Assembly: GCA_033398695.1 (NCBI GenBank)
Contig: CM065812.1
Coordinates: 141,800,858 to 141,864,857, forward strand
From: Orobanche coerulescens
Lineage: Eukaryota > Streptophyta > Magnoliopsida > Lamiales > Orobanchaceae
Direction of reading: 5' to 3'
DNA: 64,000 bases
In this document: positions 34,650 through 46,007 of the stretch, one piece after another
Numbering within the stretch: position 1 is the stretch's first letter
Layout: each line of letters starts with the position of its first letter
Translations under genes and position numbers: made by a program
The notes under the pieces: model-generated
What the model was told of the DNA's origin: nothing
Database searches by the model: none
Seen by the model: the letters and a program-made list of their open reading frames with translations, nothing else

Positions 34650-35915
34650 TCATCGCCTTTCTTCATCTCGTAAATCTCGGGTTTCGCAAAGACGGCACTG
34701 TGTGTACCACTTTGATTCCCACGGCCCATTCCCTATTCGCTCCGGTGGTCTGATAGGAAGCGACGAAGCGTCCGCTCGGGATGTAAGATTGAATCGAGCA
34801 TGAGACGCCACTGGATCGTGTCTGGGCCCACTCCTGCAAAAACGAGCACGGTGACCATTCTTCCCACAAGTATGGCATGTGATGGCAGGCTTTGGGCAAT
34901 TGAAGTTGATATGCCCCTGGCCCCCACAGTTGTGGCACACCGCGGAAGAGGGAACCGCTCGAGAGTGCGATCCGGCGGGCTTTGACGCCATGGGTGGTCG
35001 ATCAGAAGGGTTTGGCAATGACTGGGGCTTCCTGAATGTCCCCCGATTACTCTATGTCTGGTTCTGGTTCTTGGACCTTTTGTTGTTGGACTGTGGTTGT
35101 TTCTTGGAAATCTCTTTCGCGGTGAGCTCGTACTCCAGAGCCTTCTCGATGAACTCCGGTAAGGTAGTACAGTGGTGATTCAACAGTTGCATTCTCATTC
35201 GGGGTTTAAGCCTCTTGAGAAAGTATTTGATCTTATCGGCCTCTGATCGGATAATTGTCGTGGCAAAAGGAAGAAGTGCCTGGAATTTCTCAGCAACAGA
35301 TAATACATCATCGTCTTGAGACGGGTTGGGTTCAATAGTTCCGGCGCTTGGTCTCATGGAGTGGCCCTGGATAGTAACGGTCTAGCATGAGGTTTTTAAA
35401 TTCCTCCCAAGTGTAAACACCATCACCGGCCTTACCGAAAGCCACCAGAGTGAGCGCCCTTGCCAAGGTAATACGCGGCTCAAACGCGATTCTCTTCCGG
35501 CACCCACCATCCGGAAAAGTTTCTCAAAATGCTCGATCCAATGCACACGTCGCAGCTCAGAGGAGCCTTCAAAAGTCGGTGGTCGCTGGCGAGAGATATC
35601 GCTGATAATTCGGCTCACGGGTCCGCCAATCACAGGAGGAGGATGAGCCCCCTGCTGCTGGCCAGTAGCGGCCCTCTGCATAGCTTCCATTAGTTGACCC
35701 ATCTGGGTCATCTGTGTCATCATGCCCTGCATTACGACGTAAGGATCGACAAGCGCATCTCCGCGCCCACTGTGGTGCGATTGTTCCCTAGAAGGTGAAT
35801 CACCGTCTGCGGAACTCTGATTCGCATTCGCGCGTCTATTGGCTCGAGGTATCGGGATTCGGCCCCTTCCGCGGCCTCGTCCCCCTCTGCCACGACCCCT
35901 CAGGTTTCTTTCCAT
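34650..35915 (-). pseudogene. GYP-H gag with two zinc knuckles
   Basis: Start Met at 35915 (MERNLRGRGRGGRGRG), an Arg/Gly-rich N-terminus shared with GYP-E. The first frame runs to 35382 and includes FEGSSELRRVHWIEHFEKLF. It slips near 35480, resumes in 35052-35357 (LKPRMRMQL, EFIEKALEYE) and ends in 34650-35018 with CHNCGGQGHINFNC and CHTCGKNGHRARFC. Capsid and nucleocapsid functions are inferred from the family. Confidence 0.88.
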
Positions 35916-36336
35916 ACTGAAAGAATCAATCATAATGATAACCATAAGTACAGTTCAAGATACTAAAATTCATGCTAAGTTAATAGCAACAAGGAATCAC
36001 ATATTCAAGGAAAACGGTTAGAGATACCACAATTGTTGCACCGAATATCATATCGGTGTCAAATCGAACAATTTCAATTGTATAATAAATTCAGCATTTA
36101 CCTCGGATTATCAATCAGATAAATCCTGTCACAATTCCTCGAAATAACATGATCAATAAGGAGACCCATACTGATATCAATATCATGCCAGTAATTAAAT
36201 CATGGCTCATAAAGTACATACCGTATTTGGCTCGTAGGGTCAGGCGCTTGCACAGGTCACACGTGACACGAAGGTCTCTTGATACTAGTTCAATTCTCAA
36301 CGACTCATAAAAATAACTCTCTCCGATACCATCTTC
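35916..36336 (-). other. GYP-H leader with primer-binding site
   Basis: The leader is non-coding. The site TGGTATCGGAGAGAG (minus strand) is at 36317-36331, five bases from the 5' LTR. Confidence 0.85.
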
Positions 36337-39095
36337 TGTAACACCCCAAAGCGGCTATTACAGTGCCGTGAATCCCACACTGGGACTCACCAGGCAATAT
36401 CCAAAACAAATTAAATAAATATTATTTGTGATACCGAACCACAATGAATAGTCATTACTCCGTTTAGGAGTTTATCAAAATATGGCCAACGGCCTTACAA
36501 TACACAGGATCCAAAAACAAGTATAAACCATATGGAGATGGAAAATACTTCAAATGTCAAATACAACCAAATAGCAATTTAAATGGAACAGGAAATAACA
36601 CAACACGGTTTAACATAACCGGACAACAAGAGATGTGGGCCCCCCCGAACTAGTATCCCTCGAACCCTTCGCCGTCGACATGCTCTTCCCGTGCCTTGCC
36701 TTTGCCTCGACCTAAAATACAATACAAGTATTTCGCCCAACACAGGATCAGATATACATGATAATCAATTCTTCTGACATATACAATTCACATATATAGA
36801 TTTCAAAGAAATCATTCCGACTATCAATCATACCCCTCGGGCGTATGAAACGATCAGTCACAAGCATCCAATACTATGGACGAATACAGTATGGCTCAAA
36901 GATGGACATCACAGTACGCCCGATCCGGAAATGTGTCCGTGCACATGTCCGCCCCGTATATGGAATCCAGAATATACGTAGGACAATGTACCTAATTAGC
37001 CTCACGAAACTACGTCCCGTGTGCACAGTCCAACGCGGAATAATATCCGCCGATGACTATATGTGCCTAGATAAAAATCCTACACAATAACCAATCGGAA
37101 CGCAGATATGATTCCGGATATGTCACGATACAACATGACAACGAAATTCAACAAATTACATATCTGATTAAGGATCAAGAAAAACTCACCGAAGTGAAAA
37201 TAAGGCCAACGAGATCAATGATTCAAAATGACGTACTTGGGAATGCAACCCATGAAGAAAACGGAATAACGTCAAGGACAATGTCAAATCACGACAAACA
37301 TTTCATGAACAATTCATACATATGAAAGATATAACCATCAGAAGAATCTAATCATCATTATAACCAAGCAAGATAACTTGCCTCAAATCCGTAAGTGAAA
37401 GATAGTCCTTCTCCAAATGATCAAACGGACGGTATCCTCAGTTAAACACTCAATCGAACGAGCAACCTTGAATGAAACGTAATTCATTCAATAATATATT
37501 CACATAATATTAATATCAATTCGTAGGAAACGACGCCCGCAACCTACTCGAACAATTCATCCCCTCCCGTGATGAATACCTTAACGATTAATGAAAGGTT
37601 TCAAAACAACTAATTCATCTTCCAAAATCGGATTATCATACCAAAAGTGTCCGATAATTGTCTTGTTATTCCATGAACAAAAACATCTTCAATTTGCCAA
37701 TAAAATTGGTTTAAATCAAATTCTCATGTTCTTCAACATCTCTTATTACAAAAAGGATAGTCATAATGAATTTGATACTCAATCTACCATGATAGTATCA
37801 TTCATAACCAAAGATCATCTACTTAAGAACACAATCTATTTAGCATGATGATGAACCACATTCTAAGTTATCTATACCATAGATTAATGAAAAGTTATTG
37901 TTGAAAGATCCTTATCATTCTTCAAAGACTTGTGAAACTGAACAAATGTGATTTGTTAAAGCTTCTAAGATTTCTGAACTAGATCATCTAATCTCATCTT
38001 AAACATTATCAAGTTCTGTTCAAAGTAAATAAATACCTAGAATGGTGTTTAAACACTTTATGTTATCAAGTTCTTGACTAAATCCAGTTATGATGAAGCT
38101 AACCGATCCAACACTGTTCTACTGAGCTAAATTCGTCCAGAAGGTGAGTAATGACAACTACAAACATGGTTACCATTACTACAATATCAAGAACTCATCT
38201 AATCTAAACCCTCATTATCATATTCATCAAGAAGTGCTTAAAGAGTTTAATTATAACCATGTTTTACTTGCTTAATCTAACTCTAGGTGAAGTATAATTC
38301 GTCATTAATCATCAACATAAGAAAATAATGCAGAGAAGAAAACACACCAACCTCCAGAAATGAAGAACAACTTCAATGCTATGATAGAATATATTCCAAG
38401 CTCAAAAACAACTCCAAATCTCCAAGGGAATGAGCTCCACTCCAAGATTCAAGGCTTAGAAACAAGTTGGTGTAGGTTGATATCGTTTTAGAGTGCAGAG
38501 GGACGATAAAATGGAGAGAGGATCGGTTTAGAGTTGTGAAGAAATGAAAAACAGGCTGGCCCTATAAATAGACTGGACATACTTAGCGCACGCTATCGGA
38601 ACAGTTTAGCGTACGCTAATGCACTTACGTACGCTATCCTGTCGATATTACGACGTAAGCGGCTTACGGGCTACCGTCTTGAATTATCGCATCGTTAGCG
38701 CACGCTAACGAAATGGGTTACGCACGCTAATAAAGTAGATTCTCACCGACACGCCACTCGATTTAGATCTCATGCATGCTAACGGTTAAAAGGGTTCACG
38801 TCTCAAGTCAATCGGCCGCGATTCCCTCTTAGCGTACGCAACAGAGGAAACCTTACGCACGCTAAGTCACATGATTAGCGTACGTTAATAGCACTGTGTA
38901 GCGTACGCTACATTAACAAAAATTCGAAAATGCAACACTCTAATAACATCGAATCATCACATATGAAATAACAACGATATGATTTTCAAATCTATAATAC
39001 CTCAACATAATAGTAAATGCAACGATTTCTGATAATCAGATTATCCGAATAATACAACGACAGGTAAAAATGAAAAGTTACAGTCGGATATTACA
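36337..39095 (-). repeat. GYP-H 5' LTR (right copy)
   Basis: The 2759-bp LTR is near-identical to 28481-31248 except for a cluster of differences at 38647-38815 in the U3 array. GTCGG follows at 39096-39100. Confidence 0.94.
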
Positions 39096-39100
39096 GTCGG

Positions 39101-39488
39101 TTCGAGTATACTAATCTAATTAGCATACCTATAACGTGTGCTCCCACTAACCATTAGTGTTCGACAGGCACTCTCCATGTCAAAGAACACGTCATACAAG
39201 TCTTCACATAAACTTAACGCCCAGTCAAGTTTCATCGACTTGCGAACGTTTAAGTATTTGAGCTATAAACCTTTCTGGTGCTGACCCCTTTATCCAATAA
39301 GGAGTGGAACGTTTTGCTCTCAAATACACGGACTAGTTTCTATATGTTTATTTACGAGTTAGGAATGCCAGTAACTACCAGTAAATAAAGAAACATTCAT
39401 TTGCCTTATATAAATGGTTTACATAATTACAAGTACAATGCCCTCACTCAACAACCTCTGAGTGGCATTCGAGGGCATACTCATAACA
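39101..39488 (-). repeat. COP-F 5' LTR, second part
   Basis: The remaining 388 bases of the COP-F LTR lie right of GYP-H and match 20935-21323. They end at the ATTCG duplication (39489-39493). Confidence 0.92.
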
Positions 39489-39493
39489 ATTCG

Positions 39494-39942
39494 CACCCTG
39501 AGGTAGAGTCGACCAGTTGATATATGTGGGGCAATGGGTAGTGATCCTTGGGACATGTCTTATTTATGTCTCGAAAATCCATGCACATTCTCCATCTTTT
39601 TTGGCTTTTTCCTACCATGATAACATTAGACAACCACTCCGGAAACAGGATTTCCGTTATGTGCCCAACTCGGAGGAGCTTGTCAATTTCTTTCCCAATG
39701 ATCCCATCTATCTCTGGTCCAAAGTGCCTCCTCTTCTGCTTTACCGACCTTACGGTTGGGTTGATGTTTAATCTGAGCTCGGCAACCATTGGGCTTATCC
39801 CTACCAAGTCCTCGGCTGTAAATGCGAAGATGTCTACAAACTTTCTTAGGAAGTGAATCAGGCTTCCCCTTAACCTATTATCCAACCGGCTTCCTATGCG
39901 AGTTTTTGTTTCTGGATTTCCAGGGACTAACTCTATCTCCAT
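39494..39942 (-). pseudogene. TAT-1 RT N-terminal part
   Basis: The minus-strand frame reads MEIELVPGNPETKTRIGS, DLVGISPMVAELRLN (protease to RT linker), and RT motifs VGHITEILFPEWLSNVIMV and WRMCMDFRDINKTCPKDHYPLP, up to CELL at the COP-F insertion. The next residues are found at 19379 downward. The usual pattern would be VxKKxxGKWRMCxD; here the lysines are partly changed. Confidence 0.88.
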
Positions 39943-40450
39943 TAACTCCTCATTAGGCTTGACACCTTCCTCCTCCTCTGCCGCTTTTAACTTCTTATCC
40001 TTCTTTCATTCTGGATCCGGGCTTCTCAACTCGGGCGTCCTTTTATTGCTTTGTACCCTGTGTTTCATTGTTGTCTGGTAGCAAGACCGGGAAATAAATT
40101 AATCTCCAGCTACTTCTCCTACCTCACTTCCTATAGGAAATTTTACTTTAATGTGGGAGGTAGATGCTACTGCCTAAAATTTATTGAGCACGGGATGCCC
40201 CAAAATGGCGTTATAGGCCGATTTAGTGGTGACTACTAAAAACCTGAGTGTCTTAACCTTCTGGTGATGTACCCGGCCCAATGCTATTGGAAGTACCACC
40301 TCTCATACTGGCTGTGCCTCGGTCATGTAAAATCCGTAAAGTGTCGTATCCACCTTTCTCAATTCCACCTCGAGGTTCATTTATTTGAAACACTCATAAA
40401 ATAATATATCCACCGAGCTTCCTGTATCATTAAAGACCCTTTGCACGTCA
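39943..40450 (-). pseudogene. TAT-1 protease region
   Basis: In broken minus-strand frames, DTGSSVDILFYECF (near 40385-40430) is the Tat-type protease active site. Further on, RFLVVTTKSAYNAILGHP near 40210-40250 is the second half. Stops interrupt both. Confidence 0.82.
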
Positions 40451-40799
40451 TAACCAGCAATTTATGATGTGATGATAAGTGCGTCATTGTGGGGCGCGTG
40501 TATCCCGTTGTAGTCCGACAGACTAAATTGGATGACGGGCCCGCTGCTTACAAAGGCGACCTCTTGAAATTGATGATATTTAACTTTTTGCGCGTGGGCT
40601 TTTCTGGACTGATTGGAATTTCCATCGGTCATCCTCCTGATATCATATGAATTACTCCTTTCTTAACTGGGGGGTAGCGGGTCCTCGAGGAGCCTCCCTT
40701 TTCATCCATGTACCTCCCTGGGATACGGGTGTTTTTTTTTACCTCCATTCCTTTGTTGGTACGTGAACTCCATTAGATGCCTTGCTCGGACCAACCTCT

Positions 40800-42116
40800 C
40801 GATCTCGGCCTTGAGATGTTTGCACTCGTCCATTTTATGTCCATAATCGTTGTGAAATCAAAAATATAGCTCTGACTTTGTTTGAGTGGGTCCATTGAAA
40901 CGGGATGTAGGCCAATCAATAACTTTGCTCATCTTGCCCTCGATCGCCTCTAGGACCTGCGCTCTTCTCATTGTTAATGGGCTATACTAGTCGAACCTCG
41001 GTCGTTTTAGGTTGATATCGCTCTTCCTTCGATCCGTGTTTCGATCTGTCCTTCCCCGGAGCACTTCTCCCCGAGGAAGATTTCCCCGAAAGGTATAGAC
41101 CTCGTGCTGCACCACCCTACTGGTTCCTCCTTCTCCTTCACTGGATCTTTCTTGTGATTCTTCTATATCTTTCTCGGCTTCTTCAATGTTGATGTATTTG
41201 GAACATCGAACTAGGACCTCGTCAATGTTCGTGCTGGCTTGTTAGTAAGAGACGTACGAAGTAGTCCTGGCTGCAGTCCCTGCGTCATGGCACTTGCTTT
41301 CACTTCTTCAGACGACGAGGGTACTTCTAGACATGCTTTTGTAAACCGAGTTACATAAGTTCTCAATGCCTCTCCGGAGTATTGCTTGATACTGAACAAG
41401 GACATGAATGTTTTTTGGTGTGCTCTAGCGCTTGCGAAGTGGGTTAGGAATGCAGAGCTGAAAGTTTCGAAGCTGGTAATCATCCCTGGTGGTATATGGT
41501 GGAACCAATCCTGAGATGATTCTGTTAACGTAGCCAGGAACGCTCTGTGGCTTACGGGGTTCAAATATCGCTGTAACACCGCCATGTTTTCGAACCGATA
41601 TAAATGTCGGGTAGGATTCGAGACTCCATCGTAAGTAAAAATGACCGCCCTAAATCCATTCGGGAATTCAGCCTGTAGTATTTCCTCCGAGAAGGGATCA
41701 CCTGGATGACTTTCTGAGCACTTCCCTGCGATGTTTTGTCGTAATTCTTCTAGCTCGTCCTGCATACTGGATATGAGGGGATCCAGTGCTCTGTTTAGAT
41801 CGCTCCCACATTCTTGGATGGCTTTCCCTGTGTTCTTCCTGCTGACTGATTTCCTCCAGTCTATCCGAGAGGATGGGTACTATTTTTCATGGTATTTTTT
41901 GCATTTCGACCTCCCAGCTCTTCTGGATTGCACTAGCGATTATGTCGGCTAATGATTCTTTCACCAAGGTGATTGTGCTGGGTGTAGCTTCTTCTCCAGG
42001 GGTGATGGGTGTTTTTTCTGGAATTGATTCCCCACCCGAATCCGCTCGCTAGTTGCTCCTCCAAATTTCTGGGCACTAGCTCTCAGATTTTTTTTCTGGA
42101 TTGTCTCTTCCGCCAT
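40800..42116 (-). pseudogene. TAT-1 gag
   Basis: Likely start ATG at 42114-42116 (MAEETIQKKNLRAS), then a frame break. The core 41211-41765 matches the Retrotrans_gag family (GVSNPTRHLYRFENMAVLQRY, QDWFHHIPPGMITSFETFSSAF, SIKQYSGEALRTYVTRF). Downstream frames to about 40800 read a charged region and a decayed FHNDYGHKMDECKHLKAEIE knuckle, where the first Cys is lost to a stop. The stretch 40451-40799 is the broken linker to protease. Confidence 0.85.
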
Positions 42117-42165
42117 TGTTGATCTCACGTCTCAACTATGGAGTGACTCGATGTCACTATTCCCA

Positions 42166-42177
42166 CAGACGGCGCCA
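42166..42177 (-). other. TAT-1 primer-binding site
   Basis: TGGCGCCGTCTG on the minus strand, two bases from the LTR end at 42180. TGGCGCCG-type sites are characteristic of Tat/Athila elements, unlike the Met-tRNA type used by all the others here. Confidence 0.85.
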
Positions 42178-42179
42178 CT

Positions 42180-42717
42180 TGATGTAACCGAGCTGATCGG
42201 TCACCAAGAACTGAGTTATTCCCAGAAGTTTGTCTCGGAAAACCCGAATATGTGAAATGCTTATCTCTCTAAATGTTTCTCTCTCTACGAATTTCTCTCT
42301 ATATAAGTATTTCTGATTGCTTGACCTTTGGAAGAAGGGCTTCTCCCTTATTTATATAAGGGAGGAAAGGCTTCTTCCTAGTTTTTAGGGAAAACCCTGA
42401 TATTCAGGGATTTCGGCTGCGGCTGCCAATCCCTGAATATCGGGTGATTTCGGAAGCCGCTTTCCATCCCTGGATTTCCGGGATTCTTGTCAGATAAGTA
42501 ACATCCTAACCTTTCAGAGGTCTTATCTTTGTGAGTTCGAACTCCCTCACCTCGGGATGGGGTCATGTAAGTCGGTTAATCTTCTGCTGATATTCGCATG
42601 ATGTTTACCAAGCTCAGGATAGGACCAGTCAGGTCAGACTCCTTTCGTCAGGGCTTCTCTTTTTACCCAGAAGTCGGTAGGTCTATTAATCTTGGGTTCC
42701 TTAGACCGGGTTTCTGG
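42180..42717 (-). repeat. TAT-1 5' LTR, partial
   Basis: On the minus strand it ends GGTTACATCA at 42180. The right side is cut by GYP-B at 42718 without a CA/TG end, so the rest of the LTR probably lies beyond the window, right of COP-D. It contains the TATA inverted repeat at 42343-42364. Confidence 0.8.
42343..42364 (-). promoter_or_regulatory. TAT-1 TATA box inside a perfect inverted repeat
   Basis: CTCCCTTAT (42343-42351), TTAT, ATAAGGGAG (42356-42364). The nine-base arms are exact reverse complements around TATATAAAT on the minus strand. Confidence 0.82.
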
Positions 42718-45618
42718 TGTAATATCCGCAATTTTGATTTTCGGTAAATTTCTTTTTTTTTTTACAGGAGTCCGTTTTGACGGCTCGCTTGTGACTATTT
42801 CGTCATTCTGAGATTGATTAATTATGCACTTTTTGACATCCGAGTTCGTTTCGGTGTCGTTTTGTTGAGTTCTGCATTCTTAAGCGACTTTTCCGCACGC
42901 TTGAATTCGATTCTTGCAAATCTCTTTCGAAACTATTGTTTCGAGTTTCCTGTAAGTCCGTTTAACTTCTCTAGACGTGTTGTGAACTTCGGTTTGGTTA
43001 TTCGATCACGTATCGTGATTTTCGGACGCTTTGGGCCATTTTGTAATTTCCATAAGTTGTGGGTATCCGCCTTCGTATTTGTCGTTCGACCTTTTCCATG
43101 GTCGCGTATGAGTTTGATTATAGCTCAAGCTCTTAGTATGATCATATTCTGGAGCATTCCATGCGTATATTGAACTTGAAGATTCGGTCGGATACATCCG
43201 CCGTCGTACCCATTTTTAAGAGTACTATTGCTGTCTTTCTGAGTCGATAGCGCACACTACATCCAGGTGGATAGTGAGCGCTAAAGTGCCGCACACTACG
43301 GTTGTGGTAGCACACGCTAACTGGTAGTTCAAGGCAGTCCAGAAGCTACTGGGCTGGGACTGGAGTCTCGTTAGCGCACGCTAAAGTTGGTAGATAGCGC
43401 GCGCTATCGTCTGTTTAGTGCACGCTATTTGTCCTTTCTAGTACACGCTACCTGGTAGGTGTAGATCTATTCAGAAGCCACTGGACTGGATCCGTGACTC
43501 GTTAGCGCACGCTACGCGTATTGGCTAGCGCATGCTAATAGTATTGCGGGCGGTTTGTTCTGGAGCGTTGACCCCGTTAGCACGGGCTAATGTTGTGTGT
43601 TTAGCGCACACTAATAACTGTCCAGTATAAATACTGGACAACATCCTTTATTCCCTCATTTCTCTCCCTCTTCGTCTATTTTCGTCGGGAGCAAGTTCTT
43701 GGAGCGATTTTGGGCGATCTTCATCATCCAGCGTCATCTTGGGATGGATTTATGTGTGTTTAACATCATCTAATCCATTGTTCTTCACCGGATCGAGGTA
43801 TTTTTCTTGATTCCCTAGAGTTGACTTGAAGTTTTGTTCTTGTTTCCGAATCCAATCCGGTTTATATGAATCGATTGGTGTTAGATGTTGTTGTTAAACA
43901 TGTTTTGTGGATTGTATATCCATATCTTTGATTTGTTTCGACCGAAGGGTGCTTTCGGTGTTCTTGAGGTGTATTGAACATTTAATGTTCGATTAAATGT
44001 TCGAATGAATTTTCCTTCGATAGTTTGATGTGATCTCCATTGTTTTTTGTCTTGATCCTCGTAGTAATCATGTTTTTATTGTTTCTTCTGGAGGATAATA
44101 GGTGCTCGGGGATTCCGAGTTGATCTCCATTTTGTGTTGGTAATTCGTGTGGTGTTATTCTCGTAGTGTTCGCGGTGCTATTGAATTCTTGATTATGTTC
44201 AGGAGTTCGGGGCTGCCCGACCGCATCCCATTCATCGTCTCATTTCGATCGTGGTTTCAAGGCAAGTATTTTTCTTATACAATGTGTGCCCTGCAAATAG
44301 AGTTTACATGTTGGATTACGATGGTTAGTTTACCCTCGTTAATATGAGTCGCGTGAATTGATTATAATTTGATTATTTTGAATGTTGAGGGCTTTAATGA
44401 TATCCCTGTTTGTTTAATGTTGTGGAATCGTGTATTCCGTGTTAATTGTGTTGTTGTGTTGTGGTTGATTGTTCGTGATGGGGGTATTGTGTTGAGTATG
44501 ATATTTGTGTCGGGTAAGTGGCCATTTCTAGCAAGTATTCTTAATGAACTTACATTCTTAGCATATTAGTATTGCATGAATGTTGGGTGTGTGTATGCTC
44601 AATATGGGTTAGATCCGATGGGGTCTCACTCTCAATAGGGGTCTACAGAGGCATGGATCGACGAGCTTTGCTTTTAACCACTATGGGTTAAATCCGACGG
44701 GTCTCGGTAGGGGTCCATGGAGGGGTGGATCAACGGTCAGTTGTGGTGCATTTTTATAAATGTGTTTTGGGTTATGGCATTTCCGAAAATGAGTGTTATT
44801 TTGAACGGTGATTTCATGATTGCATGTAGTGACTAAACGTGTAAGAGGTAAGTTGTTCATTGGCCTACTCGGCTAGGATGACACTAGAGTATTTTGTCGT
44901 ATGTGTTTAGTCCTTTAGTTATGGAGTTTTGATGTCGGGAAATAGACCTTGCTATTTTTCTCGTGTACTGTGATTTGATGAGATTAGGGATGAAATTCCA
45001 ACGAATTTGTGAAGGTCGTTTTACGAAGTGATTTTGGGCCGAGACCCATTCTTCTTGAAGTGTTTTCTTTTAACTAAGGACTTGAGGTCCAATACGGTTT
45101 CTACTTTTAAAATCCCCGAGATGAGGAATTTATTTTCAAACACTTCGTTGATTGCTTTTTAATTAATAAAACCTCTCGGGAAGGTTGTGATAGTTAATTG
45201 TCGTACCCAATTCGTGATTTCTATTTGTTTGTTATATTTCGTATGATTATGTACTTGCACTAGCAAAATAGTGGGATTTTGCTAATCCCCGAGTAATCGG
45301 GGGGTGGATGTCTGTATTGCATTCAGGTTTTGGGTAGCATAACACAAGGTCGGTATAAATGATGATGAAAGATGACCGATACTAATTACATGAGGACCCG
45401 TACGATGTCGTATTAGTTTAATTTTACTTTATTTCCGCTGCAGTATCTTCCTCGTTGTACGGAGTGTGTTGTATTTTGACCCCTGCGTGGGCATGTATTG
45501 AAATTGAATTGTATGTATTAATTGAAAGACCAAATCGATTTACTGAGTCATTTTAGCCTTAAAGGCGATGTTGAGATGTTTGATTTAAATTACCAACCAA
45601 GTAGATCCTTCAGGAAAG
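42718..45618 (+). mobile_element. GYP-B LTR (main part), related to GYP-A LTR
   Basis: It starts TGTAATATCC at 42718 and shares with the GYP-A LTR the palindrome array (43246-43616), the TATA inverted repeat (43619-43640), the GGGAGCAAGTTCT block and the CTTGCACTAGCAAAAT..GGATGTCTGTATTGC block near 45254. Interrupted by GYP-C at 45619, it resumes at 56187. It could be a solo LTR or the 5' LTR of an element beyond the window. No coding sequence is visible. Confidence 0.88.
43246..43640 (+). promoter_or_regulatory. GYP-B palindrome array and TATA inverted repeat
   Basis: About 12 TAGCG-NN-CGCTA-type sites, including the perfect 16-base GATAGCGCGCGCTATC at 43393-43408. They are followed within a few bases by TGTCCAGTAT-AA-ATACTGGACA at 43619-43640, identical to GYP-A. 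Confidence 0.87.
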
Positions 45619-45971
45619 TGTAATACCCATCGTTTTTGTAATGCAATATTATTATTTTATAATAATATTATAATGCATTTCATGTTATTTAATTGAATTT
45701 AAAGGATCATGAACATTTATTTCGATGTATCACAAGTCCTAGCCCGAGTCAATTTCTCAAGTTGATTTCAGAACATTTAATATTAGTCATCTTTTATATG
45801 ATAATTAAAGATATTATTATTATTAATAATAATAATATTTAGGGTATTAATATTTTTACCAGTATCATTTCTATAACAATATTTATATTACTCTCGATAT
45901 TATTATTAGTATCGTTGTTATTAATACTACTGTTATTATTAATTTTATTATTATTGTTATTTTTCTTCTTC

Positions 45972-46007
<36 letters not shown>

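Larger units (their letters stand above)
28481..39095 (-). mobile_element. GYP-H: Tekay/Del-type chromovirus, near-identical LTRs
   Basis: LTRs at 28481-31248 and 36337-39095 flank a 5.1 kb minus-strand internal region with gag, protease, RT, RNase H and integrase in gypsy order. GTCGG duplications are at 28476-28480 and 39096-39100. Over most of their length the LTRs differ at only a few positions, so this is among the youngest insertions here. The coding frames are nevertheless broken repeatedly. A C-terminal chromodomain-like end supports Tekay/Del. Confidence 0.94.
19380..39488 (-). mobile_element. COP-F: copia element with full gag-pol set, split by GYP-H
   Basis: The 3' LTR is 19380-21323. 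The 5' LTR is 26902-28480 plus 39101-39488, interrupted by GYP-H. Between them on the minus strand, reading right to left: primer site, long leader, gag, protease, integrase, RT, RNase H. This is the copia gene order, with integrase before RT. Frameshifts break gag, protease and RNase H. LTR copies differ by many small changes. I did not assign a lineage. Confidence 0.92.
889..42717 (-). mobile_element. TAT-1: Tat-lineage Ty3/gypsy element, split by later insertions
   Basis: Pieces at 889-2405, 10470-13980, 19092-19379 and 39489-42717 form one minus-strand element once GYP-A, COP-G and COP-F are removed with their target duplications. Right to left: part of the 5' LTR, primer site, gag, protease, reverse transcriptase (RT), RNase H, archaeal-type RNase H, integrase, tandem-repeat 3' region, and an ORF in the opposite direction. 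Dual RNase H plus an extra antisense ORF is known for Tat elements. The RT is cut twice, and the pieces continue each other exactly at both insertion points. All coding parts carry stops and frameshifts. Its 3' LTR lies left of the window or under GYP-0. Confidence 0.85.
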
